Shown here: one piece after another, positions 32,601-45,300 of the stretch | How positions within the stretch are numbered: the first letter of the stretch is position 1 | Layout of the letters: every line of letters starts with the position of its first letter | NCBI GenBank assembly: GCA_035041965.1 | Contig: JAPYMA010000991.1 | Coordinates: 1 to 64,000, forward strand | Direction: 5' to 3' | DNA length: 64,000 nt | From: Anisakis pegreffii | Taxonomy: Eukaryota > Nematoda > Chromadorea > Rhabditida > Anisakidae | The notes under the pieces: generated by a model | Seen by the model: only the letters and a program-made list of their open reading frames with translations | Told to the model about the DNA's origin: nothing | Database searches by the model: none | Made by a program: the position numbers and the translations under genes

Positions 32601-35600
32601 AATTTGAAGATGTTTCAATTAATTTTTATAACTAATCGTTTGTCATTAACCTCACTATTTTCAATGCTCTCATATTCGTGTGAATATCGTTTTTTAAGGT
32701 ATTGCGATTTGTTGAAATCTCGCGATCGTGGTCGTCGTCAACAAGCACAACTGAATCAGCGTATGATCGATGTAGAGGCAAATGAATATTTGTGTCCGTT
32801 GTGTAAACGTCTGAGCAATACAGCTCTGCCTTTATTGCCTTCACTTGCATCGCTCAATATTAAAAGGTTCTTTTTCTCTATAGAAAAGTGGTGGAATGTA
32901 TTTCTCGAAATTGATCATTGTTTCTGATTGATTCGAGTAAAATCGAATTTTGGCGAAAATGACGTTGTGTGGTAATTTTGTGACGCAAAAATTTCAGATT
33001 TAGTGAGAATCGAGGTCATTCGATTGAATTTGATGATTGGGTGAATACATTTGGTGAACTCATCAATGAACCGCTCAAATCGCAGACCACTAAATCAGTT
33101 AAAACGCATACACGAAAGCGGTTTGTTTATTCACTTGTTCGGTGTTATTATTACTTTTATAATTATCATTATCCTAATCAGTAATTCATCTAATAATTTT
33201 ATCAGTACCGTTTTAAGATGCTTAGTTTGTGTTTCAGAATTGATTCAAGCGGTTTTTGAAGAATTGTTGAATTGAGTTCTTTTGAATTTTTAAACGTTCA
33301 CATTTTTAGAAATTGTTGCGTTCTGAGCAACATCTCTTCTGTCGTTTTTCGTTCTGTTGTTGCTTCGAGGAGAAGAAATATCAGTGAATATTTGCGTGAA
33401 CTCAAAGAAGAATTTGTGTCTTTATAGTTCGCACTCTGAACGTTCTCTGCTGGAAATGACAAAGCGAGGCAGTGATGTGGTCACTGAAAATAATCTTTCA
33501 ACGTCTGTTCCATCTGCATCTGCTTTGTCGTTGATGATGGAAACAGAGGCACCTGGAAGACATTCTGCTATATCGGGTAGGTTGCTAAATCAATTTCATT
33601 GTTGTTCTAATATAAGTTGAAAACATCTGATAACAGTGATACTGGTACGTCCGTTGTGGTCTAGTGGTTAGGATTTGCGGCTCTCACCCGCAAGGCCCGG
33701 GTTCGATTCCCGGCAACGGAAGAAATATTTTGCGTTTTTGAATAGTGATGTGTTTTTGTTAATAGTACACAACGAGTAGTGCTTCTTCATGTCTACAAAT
33801 CGTAGCAAAATTTGCGTTTTTATTTGCATGATTGTGTTGAAATTTCTACTGTGGCTTTCGGCGTTTATTTTGTAATAACATTGTCTCATATTATCGAAAC
33901 ACAAAGTATTCATATAATACAAACATAAAAGGGAGGAGATCCTCCAAGTGAGATAAACGAAAGTTACATTTTATCATATGAATACATAATATCCGTGTAC
34001 ATCCTATACATATACAGCTAACGAACAGATTTAAAGGTTGAATTTAGATATCACTTTGGTGTCCCTCACGAATCGTCTCTTTCGCGCTCCGTCGCGACAG
34101 TGGCCTTGAGAATCTTTCAGCAACACATAATGAATGCTGTATTGAAAGACTGTACCCAGTGATTTTTGTGCTGCAGGTGAATATGGAAATGACGGCGAAG
34201 AGCATGAGGACGGAAGTGGTACAAGTGGAGTGGCAGCAGTGCCACGAAGAGCATCCAGCGTTCAGGCACCCTCAACAACGTTTGATGGACAGGCGGCATC
34301 CGAACGATCGGGCGCAGATGCACGTCTTCTATCAATGCTACCACCGCTGTCGTCAATCCCGAACGTCATACACAAAATTAAAGAAGTTATTAGCCACAGT
34401 AAACAGACGAGTGATAAGTTAGTGTTTGTTTGTTTGCTTGTGAATAACAAATAGTTTTTTTTTGCCTTTATACTAATACGCAATTGCCGTATAACAAATG
34501 AGATCACAGATCACTAGCATCGATGTCAGGCCTATGTGAGTCTATAGTATAGTTTTGGAACGTTTTCGGATGGTGCTTATTTTATGAGTTTTATTTTTTG
34601 GCTTCTTTTTTGTATGCCATGTGGACATGCGACATGCGATAAAAATGTATTGATGAGGTGGCAACTGCATGCTGATTAAGAGATCATTCTTGGGGTTAGG
34701 AAAGAAAGATTGTTGTTCGAGTTATCACAATAAGTTGTTATGAACGTTCACTGAATTTCAGTGTACCATCAACGTTGGCAACATGGGAAATGATCAAGTG
34801 CTTCTTGAAATCAGCACAAACGGTAAATTTTCAATTCTGAGCTTACGAACGCGTTTGATCAATAAAACTGAAAATGCAACAATAGCAGTTCAAGATGCTG
34901 GAGTTGAAGGGACCTGTGAGGTGAAGGGCTGTGAAATTCACAAATCATTTCGCTGTTGTGTTCGCTTATCAGTATCAGTAACTTATCAGAACTTCCAGCG
35001 TTTCGATGCATCCGATGAAACGAGTAGTGTAAATCTGGGAAAGAACGTCAATGAGACAGTGACTGCATGGCAAATGACCGCATTTGCATTGCACTCAATC
35101 TCAGCGGTGTTACGATGCGAAAAGAAACCATTGTTTGGAGCACTGAATACGAGACAGGTAAATCGTGTTTTCAGCAGTAGCAATTCGCTGTGGGAATTTG
35201 GATGCTAAAATATGCACCTAATAAAATTTGCGATAATCGATATATGTGGAAATTATCTAAGTTCTTTATCGGCTGACCAATATTATCGGTATGGATCTCG
35301 CTCAGTCAGTGCTGAGTATCTTTTATAAGTGACTGCATAATTCGAATATGTGTGCAGTAAGTAATTTTTTTTCATTTTGCAGCGAGAATGTCTCTACAAC
35401 ATATCGCGTGTATGCGCGGTTGCTGCGTTCAACTGTCGTCCTGAATGTTTACGTCTTGTCCTGGGGCATTTGCTGGCACCGTTGTTGGGTAGCATCACGC
35501 CGAATGCGGCAAATCCGCTGAGTACGTCCAATGCGCCGAGTACGTCCTGTACCGCAAGCTCATCTGCCAACAGTCCATCTCCCCAAGCTCAACAACAGCA

Positions 35601-38600
35601 ACAATCAGCCAATACACCAGCAAACAGTCAGATCGCGGCATGTCTACTGGATGTAGGACGACCGCTGGCGCGAAGTTCACCGGCTACAACGCCACCTTCC
35701 ACACAACCAACGTCACCGTTCTCGGATGTTTCATCTTCGATGAAGTCTTCTTCTTTGGTCAGTTCCTTTGCTTGTCTGTATCACTTCGACATTTCTCAGT
35801 TGTTGTCTCCAATTTTTGTGATATAAATTTTTATTGAAGTTTTTCTGAGCTAACTTTTATCTATATGAAATGTTTTTGCTCATTAAGAGGTGTTAGATTA
35901 TAAACTCAGCAATGGTCTCTGATATTTGTTACGGTATTATAAACTGTTTCGTATTGTGCGGTTTTTAGATTTCTTTGCGCTTCGTAATTCCTAAATACTT
36001 GTATTCAGTTTGGCTCTTATTGTATCCATTTTGCAGTCAACGTTTGGCAGTACAACCTCTTACGCGTCAGCCGTTGCACTCATGCAATCGCCAGTGAATA
36101 TTCTAGCTGTTGATATGCTTTCTTTAGCTGTGAGTTTTATTTGCATTTGTTCATTCATTCATTTTTTTGAAAAGGAATATCACTCGGTATCCGAACTGAT
36201 GAGATTTTTCGAGTATCGTTTAGTTTCGAAAGTAGTCAAGTTTTTTTGCAAGGAGAGAGGTAGAAGAGAGAATTCGGGATGTTGATTTTGAGAAGCGATA
36301 ATTTTTATCGAATACGAGAGACAATAATATTTGGACAGTTTGAGAGTTAACTTTGATTGCAGTTCGAACTGGCGATGTGTATCGGATGGACATGGATGGA
36401 TGGTCGAATGACCGTACATAATGGAAATAAAAATGTTGACGCGCAAATGATACCGAACGGCTCACAGGATGAACAGTTTGCAATTCGACTCACTCTCATT
36501 GGTCATATTTATCAGGTAGATTCCATTTGAGACGCTCTACTCTTGCTCACTTTCATGCGTTTTTGGAACGGAAATTATCAGCAATGTTCCTTTATGAGAA
36601 GATTCTATTTGACGGATAATTCTGATGCAGTGTTGTTCATTGATATGTTTTTTGCATCAGTGCTGTGTTTCGAATATGAATCCGATGTCAGCATTTGTTA
36701 GTATGCAACACATAAAGGGTCTCTATTCGGATATTATTTGGAACTGAGAGAACAGCTAAAGATCATCGTCAGTTCTGAAACTAAAACGATACGAACGGTT
36801 CCTGGAATAAGGAAGTGAAACTCATTTCAGCTGTATCTAAACGAGAAATTTATTCCGAAATACAGACAGTTATAATGTATGAATAGAACTGCGTTAGGTT
36901 TTCGTAAAAGAAATTCTGAGAGCATTCAGATATTCGTGTCGTTTGACGACAGCATTGAAATGAGTCCGTCATCGCCTCCACCATATGGAAGGACAGCGGA
37001 AGCAGCACCACGCAGTCCTTCGATGCCAGCAGATTCAAGTGATCCAACGGAGTTGGATTCGATAATTTCACATTTGTACGCAATCGTTAAACCCAAACAA
37101 TGTCTCAGTTCTATCAATAATTTGAAACAGGTCGGTCGTTCATTTTACTGTTGTTCTTTTAGAATTTATTATTTTCTCAACTCTGTTCATAATAATGTAA
37201 TGTATTTTCACAATGCATGCTATAGTTTTTTTCTAAATGCGAAACATTCTACTGCGTAATGTGTATAATATTGATACATATGTATAATGTTGGAATAAAT
37301 TTATGTATCGTCTTTCCTAAACTCTATCGTATTTTTGTTTCTCGTAGAAAAGGAAATGTGCTGATTCATTTTGCATTCATCATTCATCGATTTGAACCGT
37401 ATCTGTCCAAAAATTCATGACAGAGATTCTATGGTTGAAAAGTCTTTCGATTCGATCGGTTGGTTTTTGTTTGGCAACACATTTTCTGGGCTTCTCAATC
37501 GGTATATGAAAGAATGATTTCACATTTACGTTTCAGTTAATATCATTAGGAGTCGTTGAATTTCTTCGTCCACTGGCACTGTTCTATCATGCGATCACAT
37601 TGGTACCTCCACCAGAAGCATTAAAAGGTTTACTATTTATCAGTGGTGTTTTTTTCAACTGTTTTGTATATCTAACATGCAGAAACAAGTTTGCAGTTAT
37701 ATTGTCCATTGTCAGTGAAGAGAACGTTTTAGCGAAGGTTACATTGCTGAACGATAGAATTCAAAATACTTCACATTTCGATGCTTTGCTTTAGATCCGT
37801 CGCTGAACGAATTCGACCCGCTTTGTCGGTATCTTGGTCTGCCAAATCAGTTGATCGACATGCTGCGTGGTCCTTGTGTACAACGGCTGTTCACTCAGTT
37901 AGTCGTTTTTCGTTGCGTTTGCTTTGTTGATTTTCATTCACCAGTTTTCTCGCCTCATCTTTTATTCGTGTTTTAAAAAATGATGGCCGATTTCACAAAC
38001 ATATTTCATTCATTTGTGAACTTCAGGTGGAGTGTGCAGCAAACGGTTGTTCCGGTTCCAGATATTGTAAATCAGCCGGTGCTGGAGAATCGATTAGTGA
38101 AGTTGCCACAGGATTTTGCTGACCTCATTAACGATGCGTCTACTTTCAAGTGACTCTTTTTATCATTTCGTTGTTTTTTTTGCGTTATTAGTTTTAAATC
38201 TATGAAGAACTCGTTTCGATTTCAATGGTCATTTATTAGGTTTGTCATTGCATTCCTTCAGATAAACGTAGTTATATTTCGCGCAGTCACATAATTGCTT
38301 TTTGTGGATCGTTGAATATGAGAAGAGAATGACGAATTTACACCAATAAAAGTACGATTCGAGGAATCTTTGTGAGAATATTATTGAGGTTGCACACAGA
38401 ACGCATATATATGTTACGTTTTGCTTTTAGATGTCCTTCTATACAGATGGACGAACACGTATCGTCAATTCCAACGTTATGTCTCGTTTGTGGTTCTCTG
38501 CTATGTTCACAGAGTTATTGCTGTCAAAGAACGGTGATCTTTTCATTTGCATTTCAAATCGCTCGTGTTGTATCGATATGTTCGAAGCTTTCGAAAGAAT

Positions 38601-39438
38601 ATGTCATTATTCTAGTTGCATGTTTTCTTCCTGTTTCTCAACATATAGTAACAATCAGTTTAAATCTTATGAATAATTCTATGGATTTTTAGGTTAATAA
38701 AGAAACGCTCGGCGCGTGCAGTTATCATCTCTACAGCTGCCCTGGACCATCGGGAGGCATGTTTTTGAGGTGGGTGCTTAGATCATCGTTCCTTCGAAAT
38801 TTGTATTTATTTAGCTGATTCATATTTCCTGTGTTAATTCCACTTGTTACGTTTATGCGTATGAATGTCATCGCAGTATTGTTTGGCGTTAGAAAATTAA
38901 ATTGAACTTATTTTTTTGTTCATTTGACAGGATCCGAGACAGTCAAGTGATACTGTTGACTTCACGTGCTCGTGGTTGTTTCCATGCTGCACCATACGTT
39001 GATGAATTCGGAGAAACTGATTTCGGTTTTAGGTTAGTTTTGAATGTTTATCCGAATTTCTAATAGATGCTTTCTTCAGAACAGCTTCGAATTTTCTAGT
39101 TAAGTTTAATAATGTGGTTATTGAGTACGAGTGATTCTGATGAAGTTTTATTCGGAAAAGAGTGGCCTTTTGCTGTGGCACAATTTTATGTCAGTGATCA
39201 AAAATAATTATCGTCGAACGAGAGAATTTATTTTTTCGAAGTCGTTTTCGTAGGTTCTGCTCGTCGAATAACTGAAATATTGTTTGCAACTTATAGACGT
39301 GGTAATCCGTTGCATTTGAATGAAGAATTGTACGCAAAATTGGAACACATTTGGCTGCATCAAAGCATATGCGAGGAGGTTGTTGATCAGTATGAAATCG
39401 ATCAACGAAATATTGCGTTTGAGTGGCAACATTTTTAA
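20662..39438 (+). CDS. ubr-1: E3 ubiquitin ligase UBR1 (N-degron recognin)
   Basis: Cytosolic and nuclear ligase that binds destabilising N-terminal residues and ubiquitinates the protein with an E2. 46 exons: 20662-20812, 21327-21492, 21766-21844, 21966-22096, 22381-22500, 22847-22922, 23548-23688, 24157-24298, 24452-24607, 24791-24879, 25054-25131, 25356-25458, 25537-25621, 25738-25843, 26153-26281, 27078-27165, 27223-27535, 27855-27924, 28063-28128, 28644-28842, 29140-29240, 29396-29475, 29765-29908, 30213-30375, 30745-30906, 31097-31234, 31417-31535, 32014-32172, 32381-32509, 32699-32866, 32998-33120, 33428-33576, 34177-34417, 34762-34822, 34990-35157, 35383-35757, 36037-36129, 36363-36515, 36930-37130, 37537-37627, 37795-37897, 38027-38149, 38431-38533, 38693-38769, 38931-39032, 39297-39438. 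All are in frame, giving about 2051 aa, close to C. elegans UBR-1 as I recall it. Domains are a UBR box (about C92-H165, with CGHVF and YCDCGD), a ClpS-like type-2 pocket (about 217-288), a RING-H2 (CILCQE, CGHTMHFDC, CPLCK) and the conserved C-terminal cap ending in FEWQHF. The start of exon 35 is the least certain junction. Confidence 0.93.
27228..27254 (+). repeat. Coding microsatellite (AAT)9 in ubr-1
   Basis: Nine AAT units lie at the beginning of ubr-1 exon 17 and encode nine asparagines (about residues 616-624). The upstream 57-base intron (27166-27222) removes an in-frame TAA, so the run is read in the asparagine frame. Confidence 0.8.
28335..28486 (+). repeat. Dispersed repeat, copy 2, with 15-bp flanking repeats
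   Basis: This lies in the ubr-1 intron 28129-28643. The 122-bp core at 28350-28471 matches copy 1 at 718-840. It is bounded by the same 15 bases, TCGTTGTGACGATAT, at 28335-28349 and 28472-28486. Those 15 bases are themselves nearly palindromic. The arrangement suggests an inserted element with a target-site duplication or a conserved end sequence. Confidence 0.85.
33650..33721 (+). tRNA. tRNA-Glu (anticodon CTC)
   Basis: A complete 72-nt cloverleaf decoding GAG glutamate codons. The acceptor stem TCCGTTG pairs with CAACGGA, and the discriminator base is A33721. The anticodon stem TGCGG/CCGCA encloses loop CTCTCAC with anticodon CTC at 33683-33685. The T-arm has GGTTCGATTCC at 33700-33710, which is also a good polymerase III B box. 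No intron. It lies in the ubr-1 intron 33577-34176 on the same strand, so it is a nested gene transcribed by a different polymerase. Confidence 0.97.
35500..35740 (+). other. Low-complexity Ser/Thr/Pro/Ala/Gln insert within UBR1
   Basis: The middle of ubr-1 exon 36 encodes a stretch with runs of Ser, Thr, Pro, Ala and five consecutive Gln. It lies between the conserved FGALNTRQ block and the next conserved exons. It looks like a disordered linker and is probably lineage-specific. Confidence 0.7.
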
Positions 39439-42179
39439 TGCGTGTTGTTGGCCGTGTTCTTAGTCGTTGAGTTTCTTGATTATCGGAAGGGAATTTGAGT
39501 CGTTCAGAATGAGCGCTAACCGTTATGGTCGATCGTTTTTGTCGTTATTTGATCGATTCAGAGTACTTTTTTGTGTGATCCCTTTGATTCTGAATGCAGA
39601 CACCCAAATCGATTGAACAGAACATTCTATTGCCTCTATATGAAGGTACGTCAAGAAGGTAAAAGATCTTTGACATGCAGTCATTTTATCATCATTTCTT
39701 ATCGTTTTCGTTTTGTTGTTTTCATAACCGTTATCCATTTATTTGTAACGTTCAGTGTTTCTAATGTATTTTACTTGTATCGTCAGTGATTCAGTCAGAT
39801 ATTACAGTGAGCAGCTTTAAACGGATTCGACGTTCGTTTCGTTTTGTATTTCTGAGAAAATTTATTATTTAATCTGACTCACCAACATTTCATTCTCATT
39901 GTTTTCATTTCTGTCTTGATCATCGAGATGACCTACAACCGTCTGATGTCGACTTGCGTTCATTTTGATGAGATGTTGATCTAGTAGTGGGTCATTTTAT
40001 GAAGCATTCGGTTGAGTGGGTGATTATGAGTTTTGGTGATTTGCTCAGAGTTGGAGATTAGTTCATTTCGTAGAGCAGTATGCTTTGTTGAGTGTTGTGG
40101 GTGATTTCTTCGAAAACGTCGATAATTGGTTTGAGATTAGAGTGAATGAGCATATGATAGGGTCGTATGTCACAAAAATCATATCGTATGATTCAGGATT
40201 GTAAGATTTGGCAAAAAACTTGACTAGATTGTCGTTAATCGTTAGCTGTACGAATGAATCAGGTGTTCGATGAGTTGAAGTATTTGTCAGGAGACTTTTC
40301 CACCGGATACTTTTATTGTATTTTTGTCGTAGGTTTTTTCAGTTGAATGAATGAATAATTCGGTTCGGTAAATAAATTTCTTCAATCTAGGAACTGCAAT
40401 TGAATTAATTGTTTTTGTTCGCATATTCCACTGAAAACTAAAAATATGAGATATTCTATCTTTATAGATGGTCTTCTATAAATTTGTACATGTTCGAGTA
40501 CGTCTCACTTCTTTTTCGTTTCCCATCAATCCTTTTGCTGTTAACAGTTCTAGTTTTTGCATAAAACATCCTCAGCTGTTTGTTTTGGAACAGTATTTTT
40601 TACCGAATCTGCCACTGAATATTTTAAACAAGCGCAGTTCTCGGTTCTGTCGGATAGAATCTATTTGTAATATATGTACAAGATGAATGCTGAATTTTGA
40701 ATGTTCAACCTATTCTTTTTAAGGTAATATTGTCCTGTTCTTTTTTCTTTGATATTATGTTCTACAGTAATCTCATCATTTTTTTTCTCTTTTTTCGATT
40801 GTTATTTCCTCCCTTCTTGGAATTGTTCTCTGAAAACAATTAAAGCGGTAAGTGAATGAACTGATGTGAGTGTGCGTATTGTTTCGTGGTTTTACGTTCC
40901 CGTCCCCTCCCGCTCTCTAATTCTTTTGGGACTTCCATTATTCATTGTTGTTTATATCCATAACAGAATTCGATTGTCACCGAAAGTGATAATGTTACGT
41001 GATAAAAATGTTGATTGAGGGAATGTCTGATTGGAATGTAATGGCTGAATATGAACCGAGCCAATGCGTTGATACTCGTTTTTCGTCTCCGTCAATTGTA
41101 CTATTCAATTGTTCACGTGTCTCAATGTGATCATTCGACAACGTTGAAAAATCAGCTGGAAGTCAATAATTTCAATAATATCATCAAATCAGTTTGTTCG
41201 TAGAGGATAGTTCCGTACACGAAGATGGATTTTAAAAAGTTGTACGAAGTGTGCAATATACGAGTAATCAGTATGTATATGAGTGAATAAAAGGAGTAAT
41301 GAATAACAATAATGGATTGTGAGTGAAATATGCACATACAACAACAATCCGAAGAGCGATCATGAATTTTTATCATCAGATGAATCTGTTTTTGTCATCA
41401 TTATCGTGACATTCAAACAAAGAAGAAAAAGCGAGCAGGAGTATTATTAAAATAGACACAACATTTAATCTTACAAGTTATACATGTCCCAAGTTGCTGT
41501 ACAATCTATTCCACTCTCACACCGACTTTACCTCATCTTCTAGCTGTTCGTTTCCCGCAAGCAATCGATATTCAAATGTTGCTCTGAGTGGACCATTCAA
41601 AAGGACAAGCTGATCGATCTCAATCGTCGTTCATTCATTTCAATCGAATCCAGTGATCTTTCGAGCGTTCCTTCGAGCCGCTAGTTACGGATATATCGAT
41701 TTTGTGATGATCAATTACTACCATTTGATTATTCGAACGATAGGATTTTTAGGCCAATGACGGATGCAAAATTTCCTCGTTTCATTGTAAATAACTAGCA
41801 CGGTGCCCGCTATCGGCCCATACATCCATACCTAAAGTTGACTTTTCATACGATGAATACAATCAGTGGAAAACCGAATGGTCTCGTTGTTAGGTGATGA
41901 TCAAAAAGAGTTTGAAGCAAGTGGAATGATGCACAATAATTTAACCAAAAGTTTTTCGATCTCAATTCAGTGAGGAGCGATGGACTTTATAATTGATCAA
42001 AAACGTGCAAGAGAAGCTGCATAGATTTGAGTACGTACGTATATATTTGATGGTATAATGTACAGAAATAGTGTATGTATCCGTGCATATTGTTTTATTG
42101 TTATTTGGACACTGAATGGTTGCTTTGTCAATCGCTGTGAGCGATCGGCGGAATGTTTATTTTATTAGAGTCACGGTTA
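39439..42179. other. Convergent intergenic region, no gene supported
   Basis: Between the 3' end of ubr-1 (+) and the 3' end of the ATPase gene (-). It contains T-rich tracts near 40730-40810 and no exon pair with consistent splicing. A minus-strand frame at about 41517-41625 has protein-like composition but no start or splice partner. Confidence 0.45.
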
Positions 42180-42185
42180 TTTATT
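42180..42185 (-). terminator. Polyadenylation signal of the ATPase gene
   Basis: AATAAA on the minus strand, about 160 bases after the ATPase stop codon at 42343. This is a reasonable distance for 3'-end formation. Confidence 0.5.
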
Positions 42186-42312
42186 GGATTGGTATTTGGT
42201 TACGTTTAATTATGCAAAATATTCACGGCAACTAATTAATCATTTGGTTGTAATCGGGTGGCCTGCTCGCCTAGGCGGCGGGGTGGCGTAAATTGAGGCT
42301 AAAACGATGTGC

Positions 42313-42378
42313 ACGGAAACGTGAGCATTGTGGCCAGCAACGTTACAAACGTTTGATAGCCTGATCAATCCAGGTAAT
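42313..42378 (-). repeat. Dispersed repeat, copy 3, overlapping the ATPase stop codon
   Basis: On the minus strand these bases match copies 1 and 2 for about 63 bp. They include the codons for the last ten or so ATPase residues (WIDQAIKRL) and its TAA. Beyond GTTTCC the match stops, and a GC-rich patch (about 42245-42300) follows. Confidence 0.8.
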
Positions 42379-45300
42379 AATGTACAGAAAATACTCAAAA
42401 GAGATTGTGAAGTGCTGATGTGAACGAATGTGGTCATTTTGGTACTTTGTGTTTTGCGAAAGAAAGCAAACCTGAGTAGGCGGCGTATTCGTGTCCATAA
42501 TATACTGCACGGCTGGCGTATAAACGAAAAGATTCAACAAGAGTAATTCAATGATAACTGCGAAAACTGAGACAAGATTTGTGATTCCGTGACGGAAGAA
42601 CGACACCCGACGAGTGGTGCACATATATAAATGGAAAACCTGAAATATGAGTGGCGCGATAGTTTGGTGGAATGATCACGCCAAATCATTCGAACAATTC
42701 TTTGCCTGTGCAAAAATCTCATTCTAGGAATTCTTGGAAAAATTTCAACCATCCAAAAGGATTTACAGAGAGTGACTCTTGTGAACTGAACAAACCTGAG
42801 TGAGCACAAGCGTAATCTGCCAAGCAGCGGCCGCTTGTCCTCTTATATACAGCTGTTCCTCTTCTGAGAAAACTAGTCCGTCAGAAGTTGTGAAATTTTG
42901 CGCTCCCACTTTCCAATTATATTCGGCTGTGAACAGTAGATCTTGGAGTGCGATTCCATGACTCCTTCAAACAGAGAATGCTCAAATGCACGCATATAAG
43001 TAAACTGTTGTAAATTCAACTATCGGAAATTTTTCAGAGTAAGAAAGCGATAAAGCACTCAAGATTTGTGCAGAAATTAGATCAAGAAATTTGATATGTG
43101 TTCACGGTTTCGCAATCGTAACAAATATAAACTGACGAACGAATAACGCAGTCAGCATCGAATATCACTGACGGATTTCAAGCTCAGTTGGAATTCACTT
43201 AGATAAAACTAATGAAAAATCAGTTTATTAGCAAGTCTGCAAGTGATCAACCGATGATGATAATTTCCAGCAAGATTGTTTGTAACTAACCAATAAACAG
43301 ATAAATAGGCCATAATACAGCCAGCTGTTATGATCGTACCGGCAAACAGATACGAATAAATCAATAGTGAACGCGAGACGAGTCTAGCATCTCGACGTCG
43401 AGGACGAGAATGCATAATTGCCGTTTCAGGAGTTTCGTATGCTAGCGAAATAGCTGGTGGAAGCTCACTGGCTAAATCAACACTCAATATCTGAAAGATC
43501 AGCGCAATTGCCCAGAAAAATCAACTGTGACCCATATTTTGATCTGATCATATTTTCAATTGCTCGATGAGAAGTGCTACTGATGAATGTGGGGATCTGA
43601 CTTCAAATATACTTTATATAAATTGTCTTCTCATCGGTGCACATTGATAAAGTATTGTTTTTTGTGGAAAGTGCTGTGCAGAGATGGAAACGTTCCGCTA
43701 GTTTTACCTGAAGCGGTGATAGCCCAAGCGGCATGCCCAGCGTGAAATGAAGTACCACAGGAAATATTTCAGGCCAAAGATGCGCTAACGTATAAGCGAT
43801 TGAGAGACGAAGATTATCGAAAAGAAGTCGACCCTCTTCAATACCTTTCACAATGGACGCGAAATTATCATCTGTCAGAATTATATCGGCAGCTTGTTTT
43901 GCTATATCGCTGCCTGCAAACGACAATAACTGTGCAACATTATGACACAAATTGAACTTGTGATGTCCGTAAGATCACCTAAGATTCAGTGTGAAAATCG
44001 AGTTTTTGAGGTGATTAATAATTTCGAATTGGAGTTTCGCAACTTTAAAATGAATTGCATAAAAATATTCCACCGACTAATTTAATGTTTTCGTAGAAAA
44101 TATTTCTGAAATATGGATTTCCACTTAAATGTTCGCGTTCACTAATGAAAGGACTGGTTTCGAAGTGCAACCAACCGTTTACGCCCATCGCAATGCCAAC
44201 ATTAGCATTCGCCAGTGCTGGAGCATCGTTGACACCACCTCCAGTCACCGCCACTGTTTCACCGCGTCGTTTACATTCCTCTACTATCTGTAGTTTTTGT
44301 TCCGGAGTTGTCCTAAAATGAAAATTGAAGACATCAGAAAACTGCTAGTACTCGTTCCGGAATAGCAGTTTCTAAGAGCATTTATTCTCTCACACGAAAA
44401 TTGAACATCATTAAGGATCAAGATAAAACCTTACGGCGGTTCGCAGGTCCGCTCACTGTCCTCTTCGAATGCCGAAAATTTCCTCCTACGCGATTGAAAA
44501 CATGGAATTCTCTACAGAACACTCACACGAAATGACGAGCAATTTCGCAAACTGTTATGGGCACGAAGCAAAAACAGTTACCCGAATGACGAATGATTAA
44601 TTTCCCAGTGTGCACTTCCGGGCCGTTAACTGATTTTTTATGACAATATACTGGATTAGTGGATATTGTATTAAGTACAATATTGTGGATTAGTGTTGGA
44701 TTACAGTATTAGTGGATATTACAATATGTACAATATTGTGGATATTAATATAAGTGTTGGATTAGTGTTTTCCTAATTTAAAGCATGACACCTTGAAATC
44801 TATGCCCTTCTTGTGAGCCATCACACAAACTGTTACATAATTTGAGACTCTCAACGGAAGAGATGAATTCGAAACAAATCTCATCACACTTCAAGGTTTC
44901 TCAATATCATTGTGCACCAATAGTTCAACAGCTGTTTGCTTGAAGAGAAGAACCAGTTGAATCATTTTCGTAACAATAAAAACAACCATTAACTGAAGTG
45001 GATATCTTAGGGTTTTAACTATGTAATTTGAGGTATATTCATCGCAATTTATTCATCTCCCTTCATTTGATTCAACGCAATATTACACACTCAAAACTTG
45101 TGTGTCTTCATACACTGCATATGGGTGCTCTTGAGATACGTGCGTTTCTGCAGATGCTTCACTTGAACTGGTCATATTTATAAGCTGATTGAGCTCTATT
45201 AAACTGTGAAGAGGGTCACCACAATGAATCGACTGAAAGTCAAGCAAATATCGACCAGCAATCGTACATATAATTGATTCGATTCATATTTTTCAAAAAT

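Noticed and set aside
33668..33922. Minus-strand 84-codon frame
   Set aside because: It runs through the tRNA-Glu gene and is therefore an accident.
41517..41625. Minus-strand frame with protein-like composition ending LEDEVKSV
   Set aside because: No upstream start, acceptor or homologous neighbour. It lies beyond the ATPase polyadenylation signal.
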